A stretch of 27,638 nt of DNA from Sulfurivermis sp041678005 (GCA_041678005.1 JBAYOW010000029.1:1-27638); one strand, 5' to 3'. Shown: positions 1 through 8,943, counted from the stretch's first letter. The notes: generated by a model from the letters alone, not told the origin. Numbers and translations: made by a program.

Positions 1-891
1 CAGGTGCAGGGGGAAAACATTGAGGCGGTAATAAAGATCTTCGCGAAAACTGCCATCGCTAACTGCCTGCCGCAGATTGCGATTGGAGGTGGCCAGAATG
101 CGTACATCCAGCTTGATGGGCTTACCACCACCAAGTCTTTCCATTTCGCGCTCCTGTAGTACACGCAGTATTTTTGCTTGCAAAGCTAAATCCATTTCGG
201 TGATTTCATCGAGCAACAAAGTGCCGTTTTGCGCCTGCTCAAATTTGCCGGCAACACTTTTATGTGCGCCGGTGAACGCGCCCTTTTCATAACCAAACAG
301 TGTTGCTTCCAGCATGTTTTCCGGAATAGCTGCGCAGTTGATTGCTACAAAGGGCTGTGCTGCACGCGCTGAATGTTGATGGATAAAACTGGCGATTACT
401 TCTTTACCGGTACCACTTTCGCCGGTAATCATTACTGTTACTTCGCTGGCAGCAACTCGTTGTGCTAGCTGCAGGATACGCTTACTGGCTGGATCTTCAG
501 CCACTGGCCCGTTAGCAGTGATCGCGTTGGCTGCACCAGTGTGGCGGGCAATTGTTTCCAGCAAGAGTTCGCTGTCAAACGGCTTGACCAGATAATCGAC
601 TGCCCCTTGCTGCATGGACTGCACAGCTTTTTCTACTGTGGCGTAGGCTGTCATCAGGATCACCGACATTTCAGGATATGTGCTGCGTATATTTTTCAAC
701 AAGGCATGTCCATCCATCCGATCCATATGCACATCACTGAGCACCAGTACAAACTCATGCCGGCCAAGCTCGACCAGTGCCGCCATACCATCGACCGCAT
801 GAGTTACCTGCCAGCCATTCAACTCCAGTATGTCGGTCAATGCCTCGGCCAGTGTTGCATCATCTTCAACAAGTAAAAGTCTTTTATTCAT
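1..891 (-). CDS. fleR: Sigma-54-dependent response regulator, FleR/FlrC-like (partial, C-terminus outside window)
   Basis: The reading frame is open from an ATG at 891 to the window edge, giving 297 residues with no stop, so the C-terminus, including any Fis-type DNA-binding domain, is missing. Residues 1-120 form a receiver domain with acidic residues D10/D11, phospho-acceptor D53 in the LSDVHMD motif and K105 in the VKPF motif. From about residue 135 comes an AAA+ sigma-54 activation domain with Walker A GESGTGKE, the sigma-54 contact loop GAFTGA, Walker B LLLDEI and the late motif FREDLYYRLNVFPL. This is the NtrC family. A partner kinase without membrane segments immediately upstream points to the FleSR/FlrBC flagellar system, which switches on mid-class flagellar genes. 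The ribosome site GAGGTGG overlaps the stop of the kinase gene 10 bases away, so the two are translationally close. The family is certain; the FleR name rests on the pairing and is likely. Confidence 0.88.
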   Translation of the reverse strand, partial: MNKRLLLVEDDATLAEALTDILELNGWQVTHAVDGMAALVELGRHEFVLVLSDVHMDRMDGHALLKNIRSTYPEMSVILMTAYATVEKAVQSMQQGAVDYLVKPFDSELLLETIARHTGAANAITANGPVAEDPASKRILQLAQRVAASEVTVMITGESGTGKEVIASFIHQHSARAAQPFVAINCAAIPENMLEATLFGYEKGAFTGAHKSVAGKFEQAQNGTLLLDEITEMDLALQAKILRVLQEREMERLGGGKPIKLDVRILATSNRNLRQAVSDGSFREDLYYRLNVFPLHL

Positions 892-901
892 CGCTGCCAC
901 C

Positions 902-1936
902 TCAGGCACAGGCAAAACGTTGTTTATCATCCACTACGACAAGCTCTGCTGGCACTGTCGGTAGACGCATGGCAAATGTAGTGTCACCCGGCACTGAGCG
1001 GTGCCAGACATCACCGTGATGCGCCCTGGCCACGCTACGTACTATCGCCAGCCCAAGTCCGGTGCCGCGTGTGCGTGATGATTTAAAAGGTTCAAATAAA
1101 CATGCCTGCATTTCTGCTGCTACGCCAGGCCCGTTATCGTGGACGCCAAAATCAATCGCACCGGCACTGGCAGCGCGACAAAATACTTCGATCTGCCCAT
1201 GCTCGCCGACAGCGGCCAGGGCGTTATTGAGCAAATTCTGCCAGGCACTTAATAGCAGGCTACGATTGGCGCGCAGCTGCAAACCATCGGCCTGAAAAGA
1301 CCACTTGATAGCATGCCCAGATGTTTGTTCGGCGACACGTTCACGCAAACTTTGCAGCATATCCTTTGCCTGCAACAGCTCCTCACCGCTTATGCCGCCA
1401 CGGGCAAAATGCAGCATATTTGCGATCAGCAATTCCAGTTGTTGCAGGCTGGTGACTGTGCGCTCGGCAAAGCGCTGGCGTTGCTCGTCGCTCAGGGGAA
1501 TTTGTTTAAGTTGTGAGGCATAAAGCAGGGCAGCCGACAAAGGCGTGCGGATCTGGTGTGCGAGACTGGCGGCCATGCGTCCCATATCGATCAGCCGTTG
1601 TTGCTGCTGTAATTCAGCCTGTAATTTGTGGCTTTCGGTAATGTTCTGAAACAATAATATTTGCCCGGGACTATTGCCCAAGGGGCAGGTCGCCAGCGAG
1701 AGAATGCGCCCGTCATGCAGATGCAGTTCGGCACCAGGCGTCAGTTGTTGGACAAAACAGCGGGCAATCACTTCGCGCCAGACGGTGTCAGCCAGAGGCT
1801 CGCCAAATATTTTGACGGCTTCAGGATTATAATTGACTACCCGTCCACGGGCATCGAGCACCACGACGGCGCCAGGCAAGGCATCAAGTACACCCTGTAA
1901 GGTCACGGATTGTTTGGAGAGTTGCGTTGTGGTCAT
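902..1936 (-). CDS. fleS: PAS-domain sensor histidine kinase, FleS/FlrB-like
   Basis: A cytoplasmic sensor kinase of 344 residues with no membrane segment. A PAS domain (about residues 10-95, containing LPGAVVVLDARGRVVNYN) is followed by a short coiled coil rich in glutamine. The HisKA region has phospho-acceptor H127 in the sequence SLAHQIRTPL, followed by a HATPase domain with N-box (NLLNNA), G1 (DNGPG) and G2 (GTGLGLAIV). FlrB and FleS have the same plan and phosphorylate the sigma-54 activator encoded next. The frame extends to a GTG at 1966, but ATG 1936 is preferred, because the sigma-54 promoter match at 1974-1989 would start transcription near 1963, leaving no room for the longer form. 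It forms an operon with the regulator at 1-891. The likely input is flagellar assembly state, inferred from the family. Confidence 0.87.
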   Translation of the reverse strand: MTTTQLSKQSVTLQGVLDALPGAVVVLDARGRVVNYNPEAVKIFGEPLADTVWREVIARCFVQQLTPGAELHLHDGRILSLATCPLGNSPGQILLFQNITESHKLQAELQQQQRLIDMGRMAASLAHQIRTPLSAALLYASQLKQIPLSDEQRQRFAERTVTSLQQLELLIANMLHFARGGISGEELLQAKDMLQSLRERVAEQTSGHAIKWSFQADGLQLRANRSLLLSAWQNLLNNALAAVGEHGQIEVFCRAASAGAIDFGVHDNGPGVAAEMQACLFEPFKSSRTRGTGLGLAIVRSVARAHHGDVWHRSVPGDTTFAMRLPTVPAELVVVDDKQRFACA

Positions 1937-1973
1937 GGACTGTTCCGCCGATATGCTGACTTGCACATATCAG

Positions 1974-1989
1974 AGCAAACATCATGCCA
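1974..1989 (-). promoter_or_regulatory. Sigma-54 (RpoN) promoter of the fleSR-like operon
   Basis: Read on the minus strand the sequence is TGGCATGATGTTTGCT, which has the invariant GG-N10-GC of sigma-54 promoters and matches the -24 (TGGCA) and -12 (TTGCT) boxes at 11 of 13 consensus positions. Transcription would begin around 1963, about 27 bases before the preferred kinase start at 1936. Flagellar fleSR/flrBC operons are known to depend on sigma-54 and FleQ/FlrA, so position and gene content agree. Confidence 0.7.
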
Positions 1990-2184
1990 TGTTTATCTTG
2001 CTTTCATATTCAGTGCGTTACGACGGCCAAAAGGTCTGGCGTCAAAATAATGTCGGGCTTTTTCTCGCCTGTTCAGCCCAGGATGATTCAGCCTGCAAAT
2101 GGTTCTAATCCCATTTACGTTACAAGCATTTCGCCTATAACTTCCCTTATAAAATGGGTGATTTTGGCGACTCCTCCCTCAAAG

Positions 2185-2209
2185 CCCCTCTCCCGTTGCG
2201 GGAGAGGGG
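2185..2209. repeat. GC-rich perfect palindrome (REP-like)
   Basis: An 11-bp perfect stem (CCCCTCTCCCG / CGGGAGAGGGG) closes a 3-base loop (TTG), followed at once by a further GA/G-rich half (ttggggagaggg). Such sequences are dispersed in many copies in proteobacterial genomes as REP-like elements. It could slow or stop transcripts of folE2, but neither side has a T-run. A weaker look-alike (CCCG-TTTG-CGGG in a CT-rich setting) lies near 15395. Confidence 0.6.
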
Positions 2210-2380
2210 TTGGGGAGAGGGAAAAATCTTTTCTGTCTTCGCTCTTGCGGTCTTTTATTGCGTGGACTGATGGCTTTTTGATCTCGCTTACAGTTTTTAA
2301 CGCTGCTGGACTCAAACCTGTGCGTGAATGATAGGGTAGGTGCAGGTCTCTTACTGTTAACCTGTGTTCATGCGGCCCTT

Positions 2381-2413
2381 ACATCCGGCGCAATGCCCGT
2401 TGGTTATTGCGCC
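2381..2413 (+). repeat. Dispersed palindromic repeat, copy 1
   Basis: The palindrome has arms GGCGCAAT (2387-2394) and ATTGCGCC (2406-2413) around an 11-base centre, preceded by ACATCC. A near-identical copy in opposite orientation lies at 27594-27626. Arm and loop are both conserved, so this is a mobile or dispersed repeat family rather than chance. Confidence 0.75.
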
Positions 2414-2440
2414 CTGCAGAACTGTAGATTTCAATTAATG

Positions 2441-3238
2441 TTATGCGCTTTTGTCTTTCTCTATCAACGCGTAGGCGGAGTGGTTGTGGATGGATTCGAA
2501 ATTTTCTGATTCCACGACATAGGATTCAACCCGATCGTCGAGGTTGAGCTCGGCGGCAACATCTCGCACCATATCTTCGACAAACTTGGGGTTGTCGTAG
2601 GCGCGTTCAGTAACAAATTTTTCATCTGGGCGTTTGAGCAGGCTGAAAAGTTCACAAGATGCTTGTTTTTCTACTAAATCAATGATGTCTTCGATCCACA
2701 TGAAGCCGCGCAGGCGGGCGGCGACGGTGACGTGGGAGCGTTGATTATGTGCGCCGCGCTCGGAGATTTTCCTGGAGCATGGGCAGAGGCTGGTGGCCGG
2801 TACGATAACCTTGACGGTTATCTGTGGTTCGCCTTTGCGGATCACGCCGATAAAGGTGACATCATAGTCCATCAGGCTTTGTGCGCCGGAGACTGGCGCG
2901 GTCTTGTTGATGAAATAGGGGAAGGACATCTCGATATGCCCTGACTCGGCCTCCAGGATGGTGACCATTTCCTGCAGGATATTCTTAAAGGTCTTGACTG
3001 ATATTTCACGCTCCTGTCGATTCAGCAGTTCGACGAAGCGCGACATGTGCGTGCCTTTGAAATTGTGCGGCAGGTTGACGTACATATTGAAATTGGCAAC
3101 GGTGTGCTGGTCGTTGCCTGCACGATCCTGAATACGCACCGGGTGGCGGATATCCTTTATGCCTACCTTGTTGATGGGGATACGACGTTTGTCTTCACTG
3201 CTCTGGACGTCGGCGATGGTCTTGCGGGCATGGCTCAT
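2441..3238 (-). CDS. folE2: GTP cyclohydrolase FolE2 (type IB)
   Basis: A 265-residue protein of the FolE2/MptA family (COG1469), which converts GTP to 7,8-dihydroneopterin triphosphate, the first step for folate and for the queuosine precursor preQ0. The N-terminal VGIKDIRHP and the CPCS motif (C152/C154), followed by ISERGAHNQRS with its metal-binding histidine, are characteristic of the family. FolE2 works with metals other than zinc and is often kept as a zinc-starvation backup for FolE, or as the only enzyme. The start ATG has ribosome site GAGGAAA and lies 2 bases after the queD stop, so the two genes are co-transcribed and probably translationally coupled. No Zur-like site was recognised. 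Confidence 0.95.
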   Translation of the reverse strand: MSHARKTIADVQSSEDKRRIPINKVGIKDIRHPVRIQDRAGNDQHTVANFNMYVNLPHNFKGTHMSRFVELLNRQEREISVKTFKNILQEMVTILEAESGHIEMSFPYFINKTAPVSGAQSLMDYDVTFIGVIRKGEPQITVKVIVPATSLCPCSRKISERGAHNQRSHVTVAARLRGFMWIEDIIDLVEKQASCELFSLLKRPDEKFVTERAYDNPKFVEDMVRDVAAELNLDDRVESYVVESENFESIHNHSAYALIEKDKSA

Positions 3239-3240
3239 GC

Positions 3241-3615
3241 TCAGGTTTCCTCTGTATAGCGGACACAGGCGCGCTCAGTTTCCCATAGGGTCACGGCATG
3301 CACTCTGGCGCGGGTGTCGTTGAGTTCTTCGGCTAGGCGGCGGAAGAAATAGGCGGCAATGTTTTCGGCTGTGGGGTTTAGCTGATCGAAGGGCGGAATT
3401 TCATTGATATATTGATGATCCAGTTCATCACCTACCTTGCGGGCGGCCTGACGGATAATCTTGAAATCCAGCACCATGCCCAGTTTATCCAGGCTGTCGG
3501 CCTGTACTTCAACCTCGACCTTCCAATTGTGGCCATGCATACGGCGGCAGTCCCCAGGGTAATCCCGCAGGGAATGCGCTGCAGAAAAGTCTGTCAGGAC
3601 CTTGAGTGTATACAT
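3241..3615 (-). CDS. queD: 6-carboxytetrahydropterin synthase QueD
   Basis: A 124-residue protein of the 6-pyruvoyl-tetrahydropterin synthase family. The zinc ligands are H14 (in FSAAHSL) and H27 and H29 in the CRRMHGH motif. C23, four residues before the HGH, is the catalytic cysteine placement of QueD, which converts dihydroneopterin triphosphate to 6-carboxytetrahydropterin on the way to queuosine. D66/H67 and E112 (WETERA) complete the active-site set. It uses the product of the FolE2 enzyme encoded directly behind it, so the pair forms a two-step module. The upstream gap to dxs is 51 bases. No strong Shine-Dalgarno sequence is visible before the ATG. Confidence 0.93.
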   Translation of the reverse strand: MYTLKVLTDFSAAHSLRDYPGDCRRMHGHNWKVEVEVQADSLDKLGMVLDFKIIRQAARKVGDELDHQYINEIPPFDQLNPTAENIAAYFFRRLAEELNDTRARVHAVTLWETERACVRYTEET

Positions 3616-3666
3616 AGTGATATGGATTAATTCTAATGTAGTTGAGTGATTTGCTGGGAATTTACA

Positions 3667-5562
3667 TCAGTGAGTGTAAGCAAGGCAAGTGTTTTCGGCC
3701 AGGCGAGCCTTGATAGCGCGCAGTATACCATGAGTATCCAGCCCGCAGTCGGCCAAAAGTTCTGCCCGGCTTGCCTGTTCCAGAAAGCTGTCGGGCAGGC
3801 CCAGGTTCAGTATTTCGATCTGGATGTTGTGAGCTGCAAGGCATTCATTGACGGCACTGCCAGCACCGCCAAGGACGGCATTATCTTCAACGGTGACGAG
3901 CAGTTTGTGGCTGGCGGCAAGTTCCAGCACCAGCTCGGCATCCAGCGGCCGGATGAAACGCATGTTGGCTACGCTGGCATCCAGCTGTTCGGCAGCGGTG
4001 AGGGCTGCAGCCAGTGGTGCACCAAAGGCGAGGATGGCGACTTCCTTGCCACGACGGCGCAACTCGCCCTTGCCGATGGGCAGGGTAGTGAGGACTGGTG
4101 TTATGCCCTGGCTGAGGTCACTGCCGCCGCGCGGGTAGCGCACTGCCGCCGGGCCGTTGTGGTGAAAGCCTGTGCTGAGCATTTGACGACATTCATTTTC
4201 ATCGCCTGGGGCCATCAGCAACAGGTTCGGGATGCAGCGCAAAAAGCCGAGATCAAAGCTACCGGCGTGGGTGGCACCATCCGGGCCTACCAGGCCAGCG
4301 CGGTCAATAGCAAATAGCACCGGCAGGTTTTGCAGCGCTACATCATGAATAAGCTGGTCGTAGGCGCGTTGCAGAAAAGTGGAATAAATGGCCACGACGG
4401 GCTTGTAGCCTTCGCAGGCAAAACCTGCTGCGAGAGTTACGGCGTGCTGCTCGGCAATGCCGACATCGAAATATCGGTCGGGGAATTGTTGCGAGAACTC
4501 CACCAGACCGGAGCCTTCGCACATCGCTGGCGTGATGCCGATGAGCCGTTCATCCTGCGCTGCCATGTCGCAGAGCCATTGGCCGAATACCTCGGTATAG
4601 CTGGTTTTGCCTGGAGTTTTGCTGTGCATCATGAGGCCATTGTCCGGATCAAAGGCACTGACGCCGTGGTAGGCGCAGGGGTTTTCTTCTGCCGGGGCAA
4701 AGCCCTTGCCTTTGCGTGTGACGATATGCAGCAGTTGTGGGCCGGAGAGTTGACGCAGGTTTTTCAGTGCGCGGGTTAGTTGCTCGATATCGTGGCCGTC
4801 GATGGGGCCGGCATAGTTGAAGCCTAGTTCTTCGAACAATGTGCCGGGCACCATTAAGCCCTTGGCATGTTCTTCCATGCGCCGTGCCAGTTCCCAGACC
4901 GGTGATGGCATGGTCTTGAGTACCTTTTTTGAGCCTTCCCGCATGGTGGCGTAGAACTTGCCGGACAGGATACGACCGAGATAATTGGACAGACCGCCAA
5001 CATTGTTGGAGATCGACATGTCGTTGTCGTTGAGGACCACCAACAGATCGGCATCCAGATCACCGGCATGGTTGAGTGCCTCAAATGCCATGCCGGCCGT
5101 CATTGCGCCATCTCCAATGACAGCCACGACCCTGCGGCCAGTGGCGGAGTGGTGTGCTGCCAGCGCCATGCCCAGGGCAGCGCTGATAGATGTGCTGGAA
5201 TGGCCGACACCAAAGGTGTCATAAGGGCTTTCGGCGCGGCGCGGGAAGCCGGATAGACCACTTTTCTGCCGTAGTGTATGAAAGCGCTGACGCCGGCCGG
5301 TAAGAATTTTATGTGGATAGCTCTGGTGGCCGACATCCCAAATCAGGCGGTCGTTGGGGGTGTCATAGATATAGTGCAGGGCGATGGTCAGCTCCACTGT
5401 ACCAAGGCCAGCCGATAGATGGCCACCAGTATGGCTGACAGAGCGAATCATATAGTCGCGCAGTTCATTGGCCAGTTGTTTCAATTGGCAGAGCTCGAGT
5501 TTACGCAGTTGTTCAGGCGTATCTATCTGTTCGAGCAGTGGATAATCATGTGAATTGGGCAT
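3667..5562 (-). CDS. dxs: 1-deoxy-D-xylulose-5-phosphate synthase
   Basis: The 631 residues are the normal Dxs length. The enzyme condenses pyruvate and glyceraldehyde 3-phosphate with thiamine diphosphate, the entry step of the MEP isoprenoid pathway. Visible motifs are VGHQSYPHKILTGR, the thiamine/magnesium motif GDGAMTAGMAFEALN...NDN, and the second-domain DVGIAEQHAVTLAAGFA, whose glutamate activates the cofactor. The gene follows ispA (gap 54 bases) on the same strand, the classical gammaproteobacterial order xseB-ispA-dxs, so precursor supply and prenyl chain elongation are co-expressed. The Shine-Dalgarno before the ATG is weak. Confidence 0.97.
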   Translation of the reverse strand: MPNSHDYPLLEQIDTPEQLRKLELCQLKQLANELRDYMIRSVSHTGGHLSAGLGTVELTIALHYIYDTPNDRLIWDVGHQSYPHKILTGRRQRFHTLRQKSGLSGFPRRAESPYDTFGVGHSSTSISAALGMALAAHHSATGRRVVAVIGDGAMTAGMAFEALNHAGDLDADLLVVLNDNDMSISNNVGGLSNYLGRILSGKFYATMREGSKKVLKTMPSPVWELARRMEEHAKGLMVPGTLFEELGFNYAGPIDGHDIEQLTRALKNLRQLSGPQLLHIVTRKGKGFAPAEENPCAYHGVSAFDPDNGLMMHSKTPGKTSYTEVFGQWLCDMAAQDERLIGITPAMCEGSGLVEFSQQFPDRYFDVGIAEQHAVTLAAGFACEGYKPVVAIYSTFLQRAYDQLIHDVALQNLPVLFAIDRAGLVGPDGATHAGSFDLGFLRCIPNLLLMAPGDENECRQMLSTGFHHNGPAAVRYPRGGSDLSQGITPVLTTLPIGKGELRRRGKEVAILAFGAPLAAALTAAEQLDASVANMRFIRPLDAELVLELAASHKLLVTVEDNAVLGGAGSAVNECLAAHNIQIEILNLGLPDSFLEQASRAELLADCGLDTHGILRAIKARLAENTCLAYTH

Positions 5563-5616
5563 GATGTCTACGAGATGAATGGTAAAGGTTAATGATGGGG
5601 CGCTATGCGAGCCGGG

Positions 5617-6525
5617 TCAACTGATACGCCTGATGATGTAATCAGCCAGGGCCTTCAATGGCGCAGCAGCTTCAGCGAACGGGGCGAGGGCATCACAGGC
5701 CGTGTCGTGCGCCTCAATGGCCTTGGTCTTGGCTGTGGCCAGACCAAGCAGGCTGACATAGGTACTTTTTGCTTGTTCCTGATCAGTGCCTTGCGGCTTG
5801 CCGAGTTGTTCGGTGCTGCCTTCCACATCAAGAATATCATCGCGGATTTGAAAGGCCAGCCCGATGGCGCTGGCATAGTCATCCAGTGCCTTGTGTAGCG
5901 CTGGTTCAAGCCAGGGCAGACTAATGGCGGGCAGGCGCACTGCGGCGCGGATCAGCGCGCCAGTCTTCAGGCGGTGCATTTGCTGCAGCTCAGCGAGGCT
6001 TGATGTGCAGCCGCTTGCAGCCATGTCCATGGCCTGGCCACCGGCCATGCCGCATGAGCCTGCGGATGTGGCTAATTCCTGCAACATGGCAAGTCGTTGT
6101 GCAGGCTCGGTTTGCATAGCCTGATCTTCAGCCAGAACTTGAAAAGCCAAGCTTTGCAGGGCATCGCCTACCAAGATAGCCGTTGCTTCATCATAGGCCT
6201 TGTGGCAGGTGGGTTTGCCACGGCGCAGGTCGTCGTTGTCCATCGCGGGCAGGTCATCGTGCACCAGGGAATATGCGTGGATCAGCTCGATAGCACAGGC
6301 AGGTCCATCCAATTGTGCCAGAGGCAAGCCGAGCATGCTGCCGGTGATGTAGACCAGTGCCGGGCGCAGTCGCTTGCCGCCATTCAGCACGACATAGTGC
6401 ATGGCCTGATGCAGACGCTGTGGATTTACATTGGTTGGCGGCAGGCGTTGTTGCAGCGCTGACTCTGCACGACCGGCATATTTTTGCAGCAGTTGCTGTA
6501 GCTCTGCGGGCTTATTTTTCGCCAC
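5617..6525 (-). CDS. ispA: Farnesyl diphosphate synthase (geranyltranstransferase)
   Basis: A short-chain trans-prenyltransferase of 302 residues. The first aspartate-rich motif is DDLPAMDNDD and the second is DDILD, with the usual GGKRLRP substrate-binding motif near residue 50. Small-chain FPP synthases of the IspA type carry exactly this DDxxxxD first motif. It makes the C15 diphosphate needed for ubiquinone, undecaprenyl phosphate and heme O. Its start overlaps the end of xseB by 14 bases, so translation is coupled. A geranylgeranyl specificity cannot be ruled out by eye but is less likely. Confidence 0.95.
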   Translation of the reverse strand: MAKNKPAELQQLLQKYAGRAESALQQRLPPTNVNPQRLHQAMHYVVLNGGKRLRPALVYITGSMLGLPLAQLDGPACAIELIHAYSLVHDDLPAMDNDDLRRGKPTCHKAYDEATAILVGDALQSLAFQVLAEDQAMQTEPAQRLAMLQELATSAGSCGMAGGQAMDMAASGCTSSLAELQQMHRLKTGALIRAAVRLPAISLPWLEPALHKALDDYASAIGLAFQIRDDILDVEGSTEQLGKPQGTDQEQAKSTYVSLLGLATAKTKAIEAHDTACDALAPFAEAAAPLKALADYIIRRIS

Positions 6526-6748
6526 TGAAAGACTCTAGTTCTTCCTGGCCATTTTGCTGGGTAAGGACAAGAACCCTTTGCTCAGCTTTCTTTAAGGCTC
6601 CCTGGCAGGCACGGGTCAGGGCGATGCCGCGCTCGAAATCCTTGAGAGATTGTTCCAGCGACAGATCGCCCTGTTCCATACGGCTTACCAGTTCTTCCAG
6701 TTCGGCCAGGGCTTTTTCAAAATCAAAGATATTGTTTTTTTTGCTCAT
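6512..6748 (-). CDS. xseB: Exodeoxyribonuclease VII small subunit
   Basis: A 78-residue protein consisting of the XseB helical hairpin (FEKALAELEELVSRMEQGDLSLEQSLKDFERGIAL). It binds the large subunit XseA to form exonuclease VII, which degrades single-stranded DNA from both ends. The open frame extends upstream to 6829, but the ATG at 6748 fits the family length and has a GGGAGA ribosome site; the longer form would overlap glgB. It is the first gene of the xseB-ispA-dxs cluster and lies 20 bases after the glgB stop. Confidence 0.94.
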   Translation of the reverse strand: MSKKNNIFDFEKALAELEELVSRMEQGDLSLEQSLKDFERGIALTRACQGALKKAEQRVLVLTQQNGQEELESFSGEK

Positions 6749-6768
6749 GTGGTTTTTGTCTCCCGCAA

Positions 6769-8943
6769 TCAGGTGCGCAAACGCAGGATAATGCCGGCCA
6801 GTGGCGGCAGAGGCAATTGGATCGACCATTGTCTGCCCATATGGGGGATGGTCTCACTTTGTACAATGCCGGTGATACCAACATTACCGCCACCATAGTA
6901 GCTGGAGTCGGCATTGAAGAGCACTTCATATGCGCCAGGACGCGGCACGCCAAGGCGATAGTCTTGATGAGGCACTGGAGTGAAGTTCAGCACCACCACG
7001 ACTAATTCTTCACCGGCTCGCCGTACATAGCTGAGTAAAGAGGAGCGTTCATCGTGGCAGTCTATCCATTCAAAGCCCTGGCCTTCGAAGTCGAAGTAGT
7101 GCAGAGCGCGTTGTTCGCGGTAGAGGTGGTTGAGGTCGCTCACCAGGCGATGTATTTCCTGGTGTTGCGGACGTTCCAGCAGATACCAGTCGAGTGTTTG
7201 GCTTTCGTTCCATTCCTGCCCCTGGGCAAACTCATTACCCATGAATGAAAGTTTTTTGCCTGGCATGGTGTACATATATGTATAGAGCAGGCGCAGGTTG
7301 GCAAAGCGTTGCCATGCATCGCCAGGCATCTTGTCGAGCATGGAACGCTTGCCGTGCACCACTTCATCGTGCGAGAAGGGCAGGATGAAATTTTCACTGA
7401 AGGCATAGAGCAGGCCAAAGGTCAGTAAATCGTGGTGATAGGCGCGGTGGACGGGCTCCTTGCTCATATAGCTTAGTGTGTCGTTCATCCAGCCCATGTT
7501 CCATTTCAAAGAGAATCCCAGGCCGCCCATGGAAACGGGGCGCGACACCATTGGCCAGGCAGTGGATTCCTCGGCCATGGTAAGGGCGCCGGGGAATTGT
7601 TCGTGAACCACGCTGTTCAGTTCCTGCATGAAAGTGATGGCTTCCAGATTTTCCCGGCCACCAAAGACATTGGGCAGCCAGTCGCCAGGTTCGCGTGAAT
7701 AATCCAGATAAAGCATGGAGGCCACGGCATCCACGCGCAGACCATCGAGATGAAATTCTTTCAGCCAGAAAACCGCGCTGGAGATGAGAAAATTTTTCAC
7801 CTCATTGCGGCCATAGTTGAAGATTAAGGTGCCCCAGTCACGATGTTCACCACGCCGTGGATCTTCATGTTCATATAGTGGACTGCCATCAAACCGGGCC
7901 AGGGCAAAAGTGTCACGCGGGAAGTGTGCGGGCACCCAGTCGAGGATCACGCCTATGTCGTTTTGATGGCACAGGTCAACGAGATAACGCAGATCATCGG
8001 GTGCGCCAAAGCGGCTGGTCGGGGCGTAATAGCCCGTCGTTTGATAACCCCAGGAGCTATCGAGCGGGTGTTCGGTAATGGGCAGCAGTTCGATATGGGT
8101 GTAGCCCAGGGGTTTGATATGATCCACCAGGCGGTGGGCCAGTTCACGATAGTTGAGGAAGTGGTAATTGGCATCCTTTTGCCAGGAGCCGAGGTGTACT
8201 TCATAAATCGTCATGGGCGCGTGCAGCCAGTCACACTGGGCGCGTTGACGTAGCCATTGTTCATCCTGCCAGATATATGAGCTCTCGCCCTCAATGATGG
8301 CAGCTGTCGCTGGGCGCAGCTCAAAGCGACGACCATAAGGATCGGTCCTGATCATGATGGTGCCGCTGTCCCTGTGGCGTAATTCAAATTTATATAGCGC
8401 GCCAGCTGCAAGATCAGGGATGAACAGTTCCCAAATCCCTCCACCGCCAGAGCTGCGCATTGGGTGGCAACGGCCATTCCAGTGGTTGAATTCGCCGACT
8501 ACGCTAACTCTCCCGGCATTTGGCGCCCAAACGGCAAATTGCACGCCATCGACCTCGTCGATCCGGCGTGGATGTGCGCCCAGGAACCGGTAGGCATGAT
8601 GGTGGCGGCCTTCGCCAAACAAGTAGAGGTCAAAATCACTAAGTTGGGCAGGAAAGCAGTAAGGATCATGCCGGGTATGTGTCTTGCCCTGACCATCCTG
8701 CCAGTGCAGCCGGTAGCGCATGGGGATATGACGGCCATCACCGCGCCATTCAAACAGGTCGCTGTTGTGCAGGCGTGCCATTGGCAAGTGGCCTTGCTGG
8801 CTTTCTATAGCTGCTTCTGCAGTATTCGTTAGCAGCGCGCGAATTACTGTTTGTTCACCTTCCTGGTGGCGTCCCAGCACGGAAAACGGGTCGTGATGGC
8901 GAGTCTCGAGGATAAGGCGATGTTCGTCGGGCAGTTTGCTCAT
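6769..8943 (-). CDS. glgB: 1,4-alpha-glucan branching enzyme (GH13)
   Basis: The 724-residue enzyme cuts alpha-1,4 chains and rejoins them as alpha-1,6 branches in glycogen. An N-terminal domain and a CBM48 module (about 115-215, VQFAVWAPNAGRVSVVGEFNHW) precede the GH13 barrel. Catalytic residues fall at D405 (GLRVDAVAS), E458 (TMAEES) and D526 (FSHDE), as I recall the same numbering as Escherichia coli GlgB, which supports the chosen ATG at 8943. The frame stays open to 9207, but the extra 88 residues (HTHVVLVPDD...) look non-family. The GGAG site is rather far (13 bases) from the start, so an ATG 12 codons upstream is a lesser option. It diverges from glgC across about 420 bases and may read through into xseB. 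Confidence 0.95.
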   Translation of the reverse strand: MSKLPDEHRLILETRHHDPFSVLGRHQEGEQTVIRALLTNTAEAAIESQQGHLPMARLHNSDLFEWRGDGRHIPMRYRLHWQDGQGKTHTRHDPYCFPAQLSDFDLYLFGEGRHHHAYRFLGAHPRRIDEVDGVQFAVWAPNAGRVSVVGEFNHWNGRCHPMRSSGGGGIWELFIPDLAAGALYKFELRHRDSGTIMIRTDPYGRRFELRPATAAIIEGESSYIWQDEQWLRQRAQCDWLHAPMTIYEVHLGSWQKDANYHFLNYRELAHRLVDHIKPLGYTHIELLPITEHPLDSSWGYQTTGYYAPTSRFGAPDDLRYLVDLCHQNDIGVILDWVPAHFPRDTFALARFDGSPLYEHEDPRRGEHRDWGTLIFNYGRNEVKNFLISSAVFWLKEFHLDGLRVDAVASMLYLDYSREPGDWLPNVFGGRENLEAITFMQELNSVVHEQFPGALTMAEESTAWPMVSRPVSMGGLGFSLKWNMGWMNDTLSYMSKEPVHRAYHHDLLTFGLLYAFSENFILPFSHDEVVHGKRSMLDKMPGDAWQRFANLRLLYTYMYTMPGKKLSFMGNEFAQGQEWNESQTLDWYLLERPQHQEIHRLVSDLNHLYREQRALHYFDFEGQGFEWIDCHDERSSLLSYVRRAGEELVVVVLNFTPVPHQDYRLGVPRPGAYEVLFNADSSYYGGGNVGITGIVQSETIPHMGRQWSIQLPLPPLAGIILRLRT

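Larger units (their letters stand above)
1990..2440. other. Non-coding stretch between folE2 and the fleS promoter
   Basis: No credible gene lies here. The stretch holds two palindromic elements (2185-2209 and 2381-2413, listed separately) and otherwise AT-richer sequence. A 66-codon frame on the minus strand crosses the first palindrome and encodes SPTPLPQRERG, the usual translation of this repeat type, so it is not a gene. The stretch is downstream of folE2 and upstream of the fleSR operon, so it should hold the end of the folE2 transcript, but no hairpin followed by a T-run is visible for that strand. Confidence 0.6.

Noticed and set aside
2115..2315. 66-codon open frame on the minus strand encoding SPTPLPQRERG
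   Set aside because: It is the usual translation of the GC-rich palindromic repeat at 2185-2209 and has no ribosome site or family features.
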